From assembly GCA_937906475.1 (NCBI GenBank), contig CALCZA010000114.1, forward strand, positions 80,024 to 144,023: a DNA stretch of 64,000 nucleotides, in the 5' to 3' direction. Shown here piece after piece: positions 19,358 to 29,180 of the stretch (positions within the stretch are counted from its first letter, which is position 1; each line of letters begins with the position of its first letter). Source of the DNA: an uncultured bacterium (GTDB lineage Bacteria; Planctomycetota; UBA1135; UBA2386). The notes beneath the pieces were generated by a model. It was given only the letters and a program-made list of their open reading frames with translations. It had not been told where the DNA came from and searched no databases. The translations under genes and the position numbers were made by a program.

Positions 19358-21724
19358 CTAGACGTCACCGATCGACAACTCGAGACCATTCGAGGTGACT
19401 ATGTTGGCTGCGTTGATGTTCAGCGCTAAGACAGCCGACTGGTTGAACACCTTCGAGCCGACCAAGGTGACAGTGTTCGGGACCGTGAGCGGCGTGAAGC
19501 CAGTGCCACCGATGACTGGAATCGAAGTTGCCACCGTCAATTGTTGGTAGGCACGGCAACCAGGCATGCCGAGGAAGGTCAAGTCGATCCCGCCGATGAT
19601 TGGGTTAAGCGACAGGATCGACAAGGCCGCGACCGTCCCGGTGGGGACATTGGTCGTGAGCAGGGTGATGGTCGAGCCGAGAACCGGACGCGCTGTTGAG
19701 TTGAGCGTGACGTGCGGTGTGCCTGACGCGCCGTTGCAGACCGAAACGCTGCCGTTCAGGTTGGCTGAGATATCCATGCTGCCTGGGTTGGCTGCACCGC
19801 TGCCTAGCGAGAAGCCAACGAGATACGCGTTGCCACCCGAGGCCACCGATTGGTAGATGTAGTGGACATCACCGTTGGCCCAGAATTGGGCCTGGAACGT
19901 CGCCGTCGAGTTGCTGTTGTAGTACTCAACGCCGTTCCAGGTGATCACCACGCGGCTTGAATTGGCATTAACGTGAACGTCACCACTGCCAGCCTGGTTG
20001 GGGCTCAAATCGTGCCACATGGGGCACCAGCGCGTTGCATCAGCGAGCAGGTCGGCAACATCTGGAGTCCATGCAGTTCCGTTGCTTACCGTCGAGATGA
20101 ACCCGTTGGAGCACACGTGCAGGGTGTTGGCTGTGCCGCCCGGGTATGGTAGCGAGAACGGAATCGACTGTGCGACTTCATCATCATCACCAAGGGAGAT
20201 GACGCCACCCGACGGCGCAATCCAACTGCCTTGGCCGGAGACCAGTGAGTAGGACGTGCCATCGAAGTCGAGCGTGAGTGACGAGTTGCCAAGGTCGAAG
20301 CCGGGCGTTTCGTAGAATGCCTCGTCGCATGCGATGGCGGTTCCGCCACAGCCACTGCCGATCGCGGTAGACGTGGCCAACGTGCCGGATCCCGAGGTGT
20401 CGAGCGTCAATTGGCCAGTGCCGATCGGATCGAGCCAGTTTGATAGGCGGTTGGAGTTGCTGCCGCCGCCGGTCCACGACGTGCGCAGGCGACCGTACCA
20501 GTCGGACGCGTTGTTGCCACAAGCGGCACCGCCGCCGTGCAGTTGGCCGATGATGCGGTGGTCTTGGTCAAACAACGGCGAGCCTGACGAACCGGGTTCG
20601 GTCGTGCCGGTATCCCAGTCGACCACGCGCACGTGGTTGGCGTTGGCGTTCTGGGAGTTGCTGCCGTAGGAGGTGAACTGCACTGGAGCCGTCTCGAACG
20701 AGATCTTCTTGGAGTCACCGCTCGGGTGGTGGATGGCGACGGCCGAGGAGGCGGTCGCGGCGCTGCGGTTCCAGCCAGCGTAGGTGACGCCCCAGGCTGC
20801 GTTCGGCGTGCTGTTGAGTTCGACCAGCGTGAAGTCCGACGTGTTCCAGCCGGCACGCAGGGTCGAGCCGACCGTGAATTGGTTCAGCGGCGCGGAGTTG
20901 CTGCCGCAAGTTACGGCATCGTAGTTCCAATAGCAGACCAGCGAGCTAGCCTGTGACGAACCGACGCCACAGTGGTAGGCCGTCAGGAAGAAATTACGGC
21001 CATCGTTGGCCGTGTTGTTGATCATGCTGCCGCTGCAGAACAGCGAACCGCCGGTCGAGATCGCGGCGGAGGCGGAAATCTCACCCGCCCAACCAGCGCC
21101 CTGCGGGCAGTTGACGTCGACATTGCACGAGCCACTGCCGTCGTTGTTACTGAGTGCGGTCGCGCCGGCACCGAAGAAGCGGTAGCCGGAACCAATATGG
21201 CTCATGTTGAGCAGCAGTTGCGGCTTGAGTGCGGTTTGCACGTAGACCTCACAGATGATCCCGGCACCAATGACAACCGGAGTCCAGAACTGGCCGGTCG
21301 GTTGGTGGTCGGTGCTGTCGAACGGCCGCACGATGCTGCGGTAATCGGTGCTGTAGACCTGCATACGGGCACCGGCCGGCATGAAGAAGGCCGTGAAGCC
21401 AAGGTTGACGTGCTCGGCGTCCGGAGACTTGATGCGCAAGCGCCACAGGGACCAGTTGTCGTCGAGTTGCTCCCACGTGCCGTGCGTCAAAGGCGAGATA
21501 TTGACGGCATTCGGTACCGCATAGCGGGCCGGTTGGCCGTTGGCCGCGCGGTTCGTGTCTTCGATGGATAGCGTGTTGCGGTCCAGAATTGGAACGCCGT
21601 AGCTGGCGACCGTGCCAATGGGGAGGGCGTTTGGATGGATCCTGCCGACGGGTTGGGCCGTTTGAGCAAAGGCGGGAGAAACGAGAAGAACCGCCAGGAG
21701 AGCGGCAGGCGAGTGGCGATGCAT
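19358..21724 (-). CDS. Secreted lysyl-endopeptidase-like (trypsin-fold) serine protease with C-terminal beta-sandwich segments
   Basis: Signal peptide MHRHSPAALLAVLLVSPAFA; catalytic His (FLTAYHCGV), Asp (NTSDFTLVEL), Ser (EPGSSGSPLFDQ); ends ANIVTSNGLELSIGDV. Confidence 0.88.
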   Translation of the reverse strand: MHRHSPAALLAVLLVSPAFAQTAQPVGRIHPNALPIGTVASYGVPILDRNTLSIEDTNRAANGQPARYAVPNAVNISPLTHGTWEQLDDNWSLWRLRIKSPDAEHVNLGFTAFFMPAGARMQVYSTDYRSIVRPFDSTDHQPTGQFWTPVVIGAGIICEVYVQTALKPQLLLNMSHIGSGYRFFGAGATALSNNDGSGSCNVDVNCPQGAGWAGEISASAAISTGGSLFCSGSMINNTANDGRNFFLTAYHCGVGSSQASSLVCYWNYDAVTCGSNSAPLNQFTVGSTLRAGWNTSDFTLVELNSTPNAAWGVTYAGWNRSAATASSAVAIHHPSGDSKKISFETAPVQFTSYGSNSQNANANHVRVVDWDTGTTEPGSSGSPLFDQDHRIIGQLHGGGAACGNNASDWYGRLRTSWTGGGSNSNRLSNWLDPIGTGQLTLDTSGSGTLATSTAIGSGCGGTAIACDEAFYETPGFDLGNSSLTLDFDGTSYSLVSGQGSWIAPSGGVISLGDDDEVAQSIPFSLPYPGGTANTLHVCSNGFISTVSNGTAWTPDVADLLADATRWCPMWHDLSPNQAGSGDVHVNANSSRVVITWNGVEYYNSNSTATFQAQFWANGDVHYIYQSVASGGNAYLVGFSLGSGAANPGSMDISANLNGSVSVCNGASGTPHVTLNSTARPVLGSTITLLTTNVPTGTVAALSILSLNPIIGGIDLTFLGMPGCRAYQQLTVATSIPVIGGTGFTPLTVPNTVTLVGSKVFNQSAVLALNINAANIVTSNGLELSIGDV

Positions 21725-22110
21725 TGAGATGAGCTTGTGGCGGTGGTTGGGGGGGGCGACGATTATGACGGTGCCAAGCCCGGGTCAGGTTCCGTTGAGG
21801 TCGTTACCAGTGCGACAACGAGTAGTCGCTAAGACCCTGATTCTACTAGCACAAGCGTAACTCGTCGATGTGGGCCGCTGTGTGGTATGCGGTCGGGCGG
21901 GGCCCTTTACCGTGTTCCTAGGCCGGTTGCAGGTTGTCGGCGTTCGCCCAGGCGGCCTGTTCGCCCAATCACATCGGGGCTGGAGTCGGTTGCCCTGCAG
22001 GCTGTAGATCGAATGCGTCGGCCAGTGCGAAACGAGACAGATGCTCTGGATCCGGCTGGCCAGGGTCGCTTCCGCGCGCCTGGTCGCTACGGTGTTCCGC
22101 CCGATCGCTC

Positions 22111-23508
22111 ATGAGCTACCCCCAAGTCGTTCGCGTCTACAGTACTTACCAGGACCCCGACTATGAGTGTCCGTGGCAGAGCGTCGCTCCGCGCGGCAGC
22201 ACTGGATCTGGGGTCGTAGTCGGCCCCGGACGGATCCTGACGGGTGCCCACGTGGTGGCCAATGCCACCTTCGTGCAGGTTCAGAAGCAGAGCGATCCCA
22301 AGAAGGTCACGGCGCGCGTCTTGGCTATTAGTCACGACTGCGACTTGGCATTGCTTGAGATTGTCGACAAGTCGTTCGCGCGCGGCATCAAGTCATCCGT
22401 TGTCGGGGACTTGCCGAAGCTGCGCGATGCCGTTCAGGTGGTTGGCTATCCGATCGGCGGCGAAGAGGTGTCGATTACCGAAGGCGTCGTGTCGCGCATC
22501 GAGGTGCAGCGCTACGAGCACAGCCAGCGGCATCTGTTGGCGGTGACCGTTGACGCCGCGATCAACGAAGGCAACAGCGGTGGACCGGTGTTCGCGCGCG
22601 GCAAGATCGTTGGTATTGCGTTCCAGGCGATGCCCGATGCCGAGAACGTTGGCGAGATGGTGCCGGCGTCGATAATTCGTCGCTTTCTCGATGGCGTGAA
22701 GAAGAAGAAGCTGCCGGACGTTCCCGGCATTGGCATCACGACCCAGCCACTCGAGAACCCGGCGCTGCGCAAGTATCTGGGCATGAAGACGCGTGATAGC
22801 GGCGTGTTGCTGACGGCTGTGCAATACGGATCGAGTGCCTGGGGCAAGTTCGCCGAGGGCGATGTATTGATGGAACTCGATGGCCATCGCATCGCCGACA
22901 ACGGCACGATTCGCTACCGCGGCCGTCACCGTTGCCAGTTCGATGCGGTGATCGGCGACTACCACTGCGGAGACGTCATCAAGGCGCGTGTGTTGCGCGC
23001 CGGCAAGTCGAAGAACGTGGCGTTGACGATGCAGCCGATGAAGTGGTTGGTGCCGCGCACCGAGTATGACCGGCGTCCAATGTGGTTCTTGTTCGGTGGC
23101 TTGGTTTTCCAACGCCTGACCGCCGAGTACCTACGCAATTGGGGCGAGCACTGGTGGGACAAGGCGCCCAAGGAACTGCTGCACAGTTACTACCACGGGT
23201 TGCGCTTGCCTGAACAACAGGAAGTCGTCGTGCTGGCGCAAGTGCTCGCCGATGCGGTCAATGTCGGCTACGAAGCGTTCCACAATGACAGTGTGGCCAG
23301 CGTCAATGGCGTGCCACCGGTCGACATGCTCGACTTCATCAATCGAGTCGATAAGGCAACCGGTGATGTCGTCATCAAGTTGTCGAGCGGCTCCACTGTG
23401 CTGCTCGACGCCGATCATGCGCGGGAAGCGGAAACCAGGATCGTGGATCTCTACCACGTGCCAGGAGACCGTTCGGTCGATCTGCCCAAACGTCGCCGCC
23501 GCCGCTGA
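22111..23508 (+). CDS. Deg/HtrA-type serine protease with PDZ domains (resembles plant Deg9-like architecture)
   Basis: GSGVVVGPGRILTGAHVV, HDCDLALLEIVD, NEGNSGGPVFARGKIVGIAFQ triad; C-terminal WFLFGGLVFQRLTAEYL ... VVVLAQVLADAVNVGYE resembles the terminal PDZ-like domain of Deg9-type proteases. Start MSYPQVVRV at 22111; ORF open from 21934. Confidence 0.88.
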   Translation: MSYPQVVRVYSTYQDPDYECPWQSVAPRGSTGSGVVVGPGRILTGAHVVANATFVQVQKQSDPKKVTARVLAISHDCDLALLEIVDKSFARGIKSSVVGDLPKLRDAVQVVGYPIGGEEVSITEGVVSRIEVQRYEHSQRHLLAVTVDAAINEGNSGGPVFARGKIVGIAFQAMPDAENVGEMVPASIIRRFLDGVKKKKLPDVPGIGITTQPLENPALRKYLGMKTRDSGVLLTAVQYGSSAWGKFAEGDVLMELDGHRIADNGTIRYRGRHRCQFDAVIGDYHCGDVIKARVLRAGKSKNVALTMQPMKWLVPRTEYDRRPMWFLFGGLVFQRLTAEYLRNWGEHWWDKAPKELLHSYYHGLRLPEQQEVVVLAQVLADAVNVGYEAFHNDSVASVNGVPPVDMLDFINRVDKATGDVVIKLSSGSTVLLDADHAREAETRIVDLYHVPGDRSVDLPKRRRRR

Positions 23509-23747
23509 CGTGCCAAGGGCAAAGCTTCGCTGCGTTGATTCGCGCATGTCCCGCCTCGGCTTGGCTATATCGGTCGACGCGCACCTGCCGAGTTCGATCT
23601 ACCAGGCAGTGGCGATGCCCCGCGATTGTTGATGAACCGTGCCTTGGCGTTCACGAACCTGAAGAAGCTGAGGGCAGAGACGTCAGCTTCGTTGCGTTCC
23701 TGGACTGTGGCCACAACGCCGATCTTTCGGCGGTTGAGTCTCCGTAG

Positions 23748-26003
23748 CTAGAAGATTACCAGTTCGGTCGCGTTGCTAGTCGTGAACCCAGTCGCGGCAC
23801 CGGGATCCAATAAGAACGCCTGAGCGGTCAACGTCGATGGTGGCAACGTCGCCGGTAGTGCGAGCGGCACGTCGAAGCTGCCGTTGCCCGCACCATTGCC
23901 GTGCATGACGAACAACGGCAACGTGCCGAGTAGTGGTAACACGTGAACCGTGCATGGGCCAAGTGGCGCCGTTCCGACCCCCGTGCCAAGGCCTATCGTC
24001 GCGAGTGTTGCGCCAAGACCCTGAGACAACTGCAGCGTTACGACGCCACCTGGAGTTGGGCAGCCGTAGGTGCTCAGCGTTGGGGCGAATCCGCCCGAGC
24101 CAGCGCAACCGCTGCCGTAGAGGCTGCCGTGCGCGCCGTTGCCGAGGCAATCGCGATGATCGCTGAGCCATTCCACTGTCATCGCCGTGAACGCAATGCG
24201 CGAGTAGCCCGATGCCTCATACAACAGCCCGAGCCGATGCTCATCGGCGAGTGCGAGGCAGCTGTAGGCATAGAAGCCGACGTGGATCATTTTGGATTCG
24301 GTCCATGTGGCACCGTCGTCGTAGCTCAGATGCACCGTGCCGTTGCTGCGGCTGCCCTGTGAATTGGGGCCGGCGTAGGCGATGCGGTTGCGATAGCCGT
24401 CGAGCGGATCGGTGAAGCGCAGCACGCTCGCCATTACCTGCGGTTCGTTGAGCTTCGCATCTTCGCTCATGGGCATGAAGGTGGCGCCGCCGTTGACGCT
24501 GACCGCCGTCTTGCGATGGCGCGTGCCGCCGTTGCTGCGCGAGTTGAGTAGCACTGAACCATCGCTGCGTTCGACAAACTGTACTTCGTTACCTTGGCCG
24601 GGAGTCTGCGTGTCATCCACTAACGTGCCGTAGTTCCACGTGGCGCCGCCGTCATCGCTGAAGACGGCGTAATTCCACCAGTGACCCGAGGTGTCGAGTT
24701 GGTTGAACGGGAACAGGATGCGGCCAGCGTGCGGTGCGCGGCGTTTTTGGATGCCGATGCCCGGGCCACTTGCGACCGCTCTCGCCTGCGTCGGTCGCTT
24801 GACCTGCGCCGTGATCTCAACAGCTGGTGACCAGGTCAATCCGTCGTCGTCACTGTGCATGAGGAACGAACGGCAGATGTTGTTTCCGGTCAGGCCTGGC
24901 ACGACGCAGTTGGTGTGGCAGCCGGTCGGAAAACGTTGATACATCAGCAGCACTCGACCAGCGTTCGGCCCCGATTCAATCTGCACGCAGCACGGGTTGT
25001 TGAGGCTGTTGGTGCCGTCGTCGTGCAATACCTGCAGTGCATTCCAGGTCTGACCGGCATCGGTGCTGCGTCGCAACACCATGTCGTTCTGAGAGTGGTC
25101 GTTGAGGCTTTGCCGGCCTTCGGCGAACGCTAGCAGCACCCCGGATTGCGTGCGCAGTAGTGCCGGAATACGAAACGCTGGGTAGCCGTTGCCGCCAAGG
25201 AAAACATCGGTCGCCGCTGGTTCCGTTGGGGGTGTGACTACTGGATAACGAGCCAGTAGATAGCCCTCAATGTCCTGTTGTTCGCTCGTCGTCAGTGCAC
25301 GCGAGTAAACCAGCATCTCAGCGATGTCGCCGATCAACGCATTGCCAAGCGTGTAGCGCGCGCCAAGCGTCAGGCCACCCCATGGCGTGATAGCGCTTGG
25401 GCCTGCATAGATCGATGTGCCGTTGACGAAGTGCTCGAGTTGGCCTGCGGCAAACGTCACGCTGTGCACCTGGAACACGTCGTGATCGACGCTTGGCCCA
25501 GTCGCTGCCGCTCCCGCGTAGGTGTGCCACTGGTTGAGGCTGGACGTCTGGCCGGTGAAAACCGCGTTGCGATTGGTGGCGGCCGTGCCGTCAAATACGT
25601 AGCCGCCATCTGCCGAGCGCACCCGTGCCACGAAGAACACCGTTTTTGCGCCGGCTAGCGTGCCGAACTCGTTGCTGTCGTTCGACCAAAGATAGTCGTT
25701 ACCGTCGAACTCGACGGCTGGTGGGCGATGTGTTTTGCCAAGACGGAACGTCGGTTGGCGCAGACTGCTTGCGTCGGCGCGCACGAGGTCGCGCTGGTTG
25801 CTTGATAGGTCATCCCATCGCACGACCGCGCTGCCGTCGATGGGAGTCATCAGCGAACTGACTCCTTGCCATGCTGCATACCATGCGTAGAGATCGGCGT
25901 GCGCGGCATCCGGTTGCCCGTTCGCCGCGAGTAACCCCTGGCCACGCAGGATTCCTCCCATCGCGGCGATCACTAACGCGCACAGCCAAATCGAGACCCG
26001 CAT
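23748..26003 (-). CDS. Secreted sialidase-like (BNR/Asp-box) protein with LamG domain and shared C-terminal segment
   Basis: Start MRVSIWLCALVIAAMG (26003). FRIPALLRTQSGVLLAFAEGR (FRIP motif) plus Asp boxes RSTDAGQTWN, HSDDDGLTWS, SDDGGATWN, SYDDGATWT; C-terminus GSGCAGSGGFAPTL...TTSNATELVIF. Confidence 0.9.
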   Translation of the reverse strand: MRVSIWLCALVIAAMGGILRGQGLLAANGQPDAAHADLYAWYAAWQGVSSLMTPIDGSAVVRWDDLSSNQRDLVRADASSLRQPTFRLGKTHRPPAVEFDGNDYLWSNDSNEFGTLAGAKTVFFVARVRSADGGYVFDGTAATNRNAVFTGQTSSLNQWHTYAGAAATGPSVDHDVFQVHSVTFAAGQLEHFVNGTSIYAGPSAITPWGGLTLGARYTLGNALIGDIAEMLVYSRALTTSEQQDIEGYLLARYPVVTPPTEPAATDVFLGGNGYPAFRIPALLRTQSGVLLAFAEGRQSLNDHSQNDMVLRRSTDAGQTWNALQVLHDDGTNSLNNPCCVQIESGPNAGRVLLMYQRFPTGCHTNCVVPGLTGNNICRSFLMHSDDDGLTWSPAVEITAQVKRPTQARAVASGPGIGIQKRRAPHAGRILFPFNQLDTSGHWWNYAVFSDDGGATWNYGTLVDDTQTPGQGNEVQFVERSDGSVLLNSRSNGGTRHRKTAVSVNGGATFMPMSEDAKLNEPQVMASVLRFTDPLDGYRNRIAYAGPNSQGSRSNGTVHLSYDDGATWTESKMIHVGFYAYSCLALADEHRLGLLYEASGYSRIAFTAMTVEWLSDHRDCLGNGAHGSLYGSGCAGSGGFAPTLSTYGCPTPGGVVTLQLSQGLGATLATIGLGTGVGTAPLGPCTVHVLPLLGTLPLFVMHGNGAGNGSFDVPLALPATLPPSTLTAQAFLLDPGAATGFTTSNATELVIF

Positions 26004-27862
26004 TAGTTCTGGATGAGGATCTGGTAGGCGTTCGATAAGCGAAACGGCAACGCCGTGGTTTGGCTTGGATCGAGGCAAAGCCATTGGGCGAATGCTTCGA
26101 CGCCCAGCAGCATCGGGTTGGCTGGTAGCGGCAACAGGAACGACGAATTGCCCAAGTTGTCGGCGATCGTCAAGATGCTAACGTCGTTCGATTGCAGCAG
26201 CGTGCAGCCTGCCGGTGCGCCGATCAGGCCGACGTCGAGCGGCAAGGGCCCAAACATCGACGTCGTACTGCTGAACCCGGTAAACAACACCGCGATGTTG
26301 TTGGGCGTGCCGCTGCTGAGTTGCAGCGTGGTTCCGGAGCCAATCACCGGGCGTCCCGTAGCTTGGATTTCTGCACCGAGGCAGCCCTGTCCATAGGCGA
26401 GTCGTACCACCGATTCCCAACTCGAACCCATCCGGATTTCGTCGAGTTCGATCCGGTTGTTGCCAGTCGGCGTTAGCCACAACGTGGACATGTCCGCGTT
26501 GGAAGCGTAGCCGGGTGACTGTGCTGTCCACTGATTCGCGCCAGTGCCTACCGTCGTGATACCGGCGTCATCTGTCGGCACGTTGGCGCCTGGTGCGAAT
26601 ACCTTCAGAGACGCCACATCGATTGCGCCGGATTCGATGCGCAGCACACAGAAGTAGTCGGTGTTGGCCTGCATGACCTCAGCGCCAGTGGTTGCCCCGA
26701 CGCCACCAACAACCCAGTTGCCGGTGCCATCCCAACCAAATAGGCCGCGCGTCGCGCCGCTGTCCGTGAACTCGAGCAACGCGCTCTCAATCGCGGCATT
26801 GCTGTCTTCTCGGCGCAGCGTGCAACTCAGGTAGTAGGTGCTCGCCTGCGTCAAGTCCCAGCGATCGGAGAAACTTCTGCCAGCGCGCGCCGACGTCTCA
26901 CTGACGATCTTATTGCCGTCCGGAATGATGCCGTTGCTGAGCAGGGCCGAGTTCACTAGGTTGCCGGTCGCCACCATCGGCCCGACTGGCACTGTGGTTC
27001 CGGCGAACCCTGCTGGTGGCAGGCTACCCTGCGCCAGCAACGCAACATCGGCTGCGGTCAATGGTGAGGCCCAGATCGCGAGGTCATCGATCAAACCGTC
27101 GAAGTACCACTGCGGTCCGCCCGAGTCGACGTTGCGACCGATTGACATCGAGTCGAGGTCGAACACGTAGCGGAAGAATCCTTGGTGTCGCGTGTCGACG
27201 GCGACGCCGTCGATGTAGAGCGTCGTCACTCCGTTGCCTTCCGATACGGAACACATGTGGTGCCACGTGCCATCGTTGATTGTCGTCGCGGTGAACACTT
27301 GCTGATACGAGTTCAGGTCGCCGCGCACATCGAACCAAGGCTTGCCGTTTGATAAACTCAACGCGATTTCATGCGATGGATCCGAGCTGTCCGACGCGCC
27401 GAGCACCGTCAGTGCGCTGCCCGTTGAGGACTTCAACCAAACGGCAATGGTCCCGTGGTTGAGGTCGGCGTATTTACTGAGGTGTTGGGTCAAGTCGACG
27501 TGGTCTTGATTGGCTGCGACCAACGACAGCGACATCGTCGACCACGCGGCGATGGCCGATGGCACATCGACGCTGTAGGTGGGGCCGTTGTTGATGCCGT
27601 GACTTTGCATTGGACCGACGTCGATGACGTCGTTTTCGAATTGCCACCAACTGCCCAGTGCAACCGGGTGGTTGGCATCGACACCTAGCCAGGCACTTGC
27701 CCAGTTGGCGCCGGCATCTTGACCGTGCAACGCGACGGGTGCCGCGCCGTAGGGCACGGTGTCGATGGTGCGAAGGTTCTGGGCACCGATCGCCGGGGTG
27801 AGGGAGAGGGCGAGGGCTAGCAAGGCACTTGGTTGCCACGGCAAGAACGAGAGCGAAGGCAT
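26003..27862 (-). CDS. Secreted LamG-domain protein with shared C-terminal segment
   Basis: Start MPSLSFLPWQPSALLALALSLTPAIGAQ (27862); INDGTWHHMCSVSEGNGVTTLYIDGVAVDT is a LamG motif; C-terminus YGQGCLGAEIQATGRP...RLSNAYQILIQN. Stop and next start overlap as TAATG. Confidence 0.85.
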   Translation of the reverse strand: MPSLSFLPWQPSALLALALSLTPAIGAQNLRTIDTVPYGAAPVALHGQDAGANWASAWLGVDANHPVALGSWWQFENDVIDVGPMQSHGINNGPTYSVDVPSAIAAWSTMSLSLVAANQDHVDLTQHLSKYADLNHGTIAVWLKSSTGSALTVLGASDSSDPSHEIALSLSNGKPWFDVRGDLNSYQQVFTATTINDGTWHHMCSVSEGNGVTTLYIDGVAVDTRHQGFFRYVFDLDSMSIGRNVDSGGPQWYFDGLIDDLAIWASPLTAADVALLAQGSLPPAGFAGTTVPVGPMVATGNLVNSALLSNGIIPDGNKIVSETSARAGRSFSDRWDLTQASTYYLSCTLRREDSNAAIESALLEFTDSGATRGLFGWDGTGNWVVGGVGATTGAEVMQANTDYFCVLRIESGAIDVASLKVFAPGANVPTDDAGITTVGTGANQWTAQSPGYASNADMSTLWLTPTGNNRIELDEIRMGSSWESVVRLAYGQGCLGAEIQATGRPVIGSGTTLQLSSGTPNNIAVLFTGFSSTTSMFGPLPLDVGLIGAPAGCTLLQSNDVSILTIADNLGNSSFLLPLPANPMLLGVEAFAQWLCLDPSQTTALPFRLSNAYQILIQN

Positions 27863-28103
27863 ACGGTGATCATAGGTGCCAGAGCACCTTTGGTTTGCTC
27901 GGCACAAACCCGAGACATGTGTGATTCCGTTCGGTTCGCGGTCGACCCAGCAGGGGCCTTCGCAGCACCGACTTCGGGCACGGAAGTCCCTATAGCACTG
28001 GGCATTCGCCCCTCGCGCCGAACTTTGTGGGGCACTCCCTTGCCAGTAAATGAGCAATAATCTCCCCGCTAACTATTGAGAACGCGTCTCAGTAGCGATA
28101 AGG

Positions 28104-29180
28104 GTGAAGGCCTACATGCGAGATTTCCTGACCATCTGTGTCCTGATAACTGCTTCCGCGGTGGGGACTGGGTGTGTCTCGCGGGGGTCTCACAGCGAGG
28201 CGGACGTGGCCATCGCGGCCTCGGCAAGCGTCGAACGCATGGTCGTCGCGATGGCAACCAATCTGCATCTGCAGGTGACGGCGGCATCGCGCGCGCAGGC
28301 GCTGCATGCTTCCGAAGCGGGGTTGCAAGCGATGGAAATCGTCAACGCTCGCTTGTCGACGTGGCGTGACGACTCCGAACTATCGCGACTCAACTGCCTG
28401 CGCGTCGGCAGCTATATGAACTTGTCGGGCGCGTTGCTCGAAGACTTGCGCAAGGCACGTTGGTGGCAGCGCGCGACTGGTGGTGCTTTTGACCCTGCGG
28501 TCGGCGCGTTGGTCGATCTGTACGAGTTGCGCGATGGTGGCCGTTGGCCAACAGACCAAGAGGTCTGGGCGTGCTTGCCGCACTGTGATCTCGACCAGTT
28601 GCAGATCATCTACGGCAACACTGGCCGGCGCACTGCGAAGTTGCGCCTCGAAGAGGGCGGCTTTGGCAAAGGTGCTGGTCTCGACGCGGCGGCGCGTGCG
28701 ATCTTCGAAGCTGGCGCGACTGCGGTCGCGATCGACTTCGGTGGTCAGGTGTTGCGGGCGGGGGAGCACGATGCGCCTGGCAACTACGAGATTGCCGATC
28801 CGAACGAACGCTTACGCGGTGTCGTTCGCGTGCGCATCGAAACCGGCAGCTTGGCGACGACGGCAAACAGCGAACGCCGCATCCTTGTTGGCGATCAGAG
28901 CCTTGGCCACATCCTCGATCCGCGCACCGGCCGCCCGGCGAAGGACTTTGGCTCGATCACCGTTTGGGCGCTCGATGCCTTCGCGGCCGACTGCTTATCG
29001 ACCGGCTTGTTCGTCATGGGCCCGGCAGCTGCGCTCGCTTGGGCAGAGCAGCAGGAAGGCATCGAAGTGCTTGCGCTGGTGGCGAGCAACGATGCCGCCA
29101 AACCACAACTCACCGCGCGCATGACCTCCGGGATGCGCGATCGGGTCACGGCCCTGGTGCCGGACATCAAACTCCAATGA
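28104..29180 (+). CDS. apbE: FAD:protein FMN transferase (ApbE family), lipoprotein-like
   Basis: Lipobox-like VGTGC; MEIVNARLSTWRDDSELSRLN, FDPAVGALVDLY, GFGKGAGLDAAARAI, AIDFGGQVL, SLGHILDPRTGRPAKDFGSITVWA, DCLSTGLFVMG. Alternative ATG start 28116. Confidence 0.95.
   Translation: MKAYMRDFLTICVLITASAVGTGCVSRGSHSEADVAIAASASVERMVVAMATNLHLQVTAASRAQALHASEAGLQAMEIVNARLSTWRDDSELSRLNCLRVGSYMNLSGALLEDLRKARWWQRATGGAFDPAVGALVDLYELRDGGRWPTDQEVWACLPHCDLDQLQIIYGNTGRRTAKLRLEEGGFGKGAGLDAAARAIFEAGATAVAIDFGGQVLRAGEHDAPGNYEIADPNERLRGVVRVRIETGSLATTANSERRILVGDQSLGHILDPRTGRPAKDFGSITVWALDAFAADCLSTGLFVMGPAAALAWAEQQEGIEVLALVASNDAAKPQLTARMTSGMRDRVTALVPDIKLQ

Noticed and set aside
23630-23749. 39-codon + strand ORF MNRALAFTNLKKLRAETSASLRSWTVATTPIFRRLSLRS
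   Set aside because: Too short and without homology or start-site evidence.
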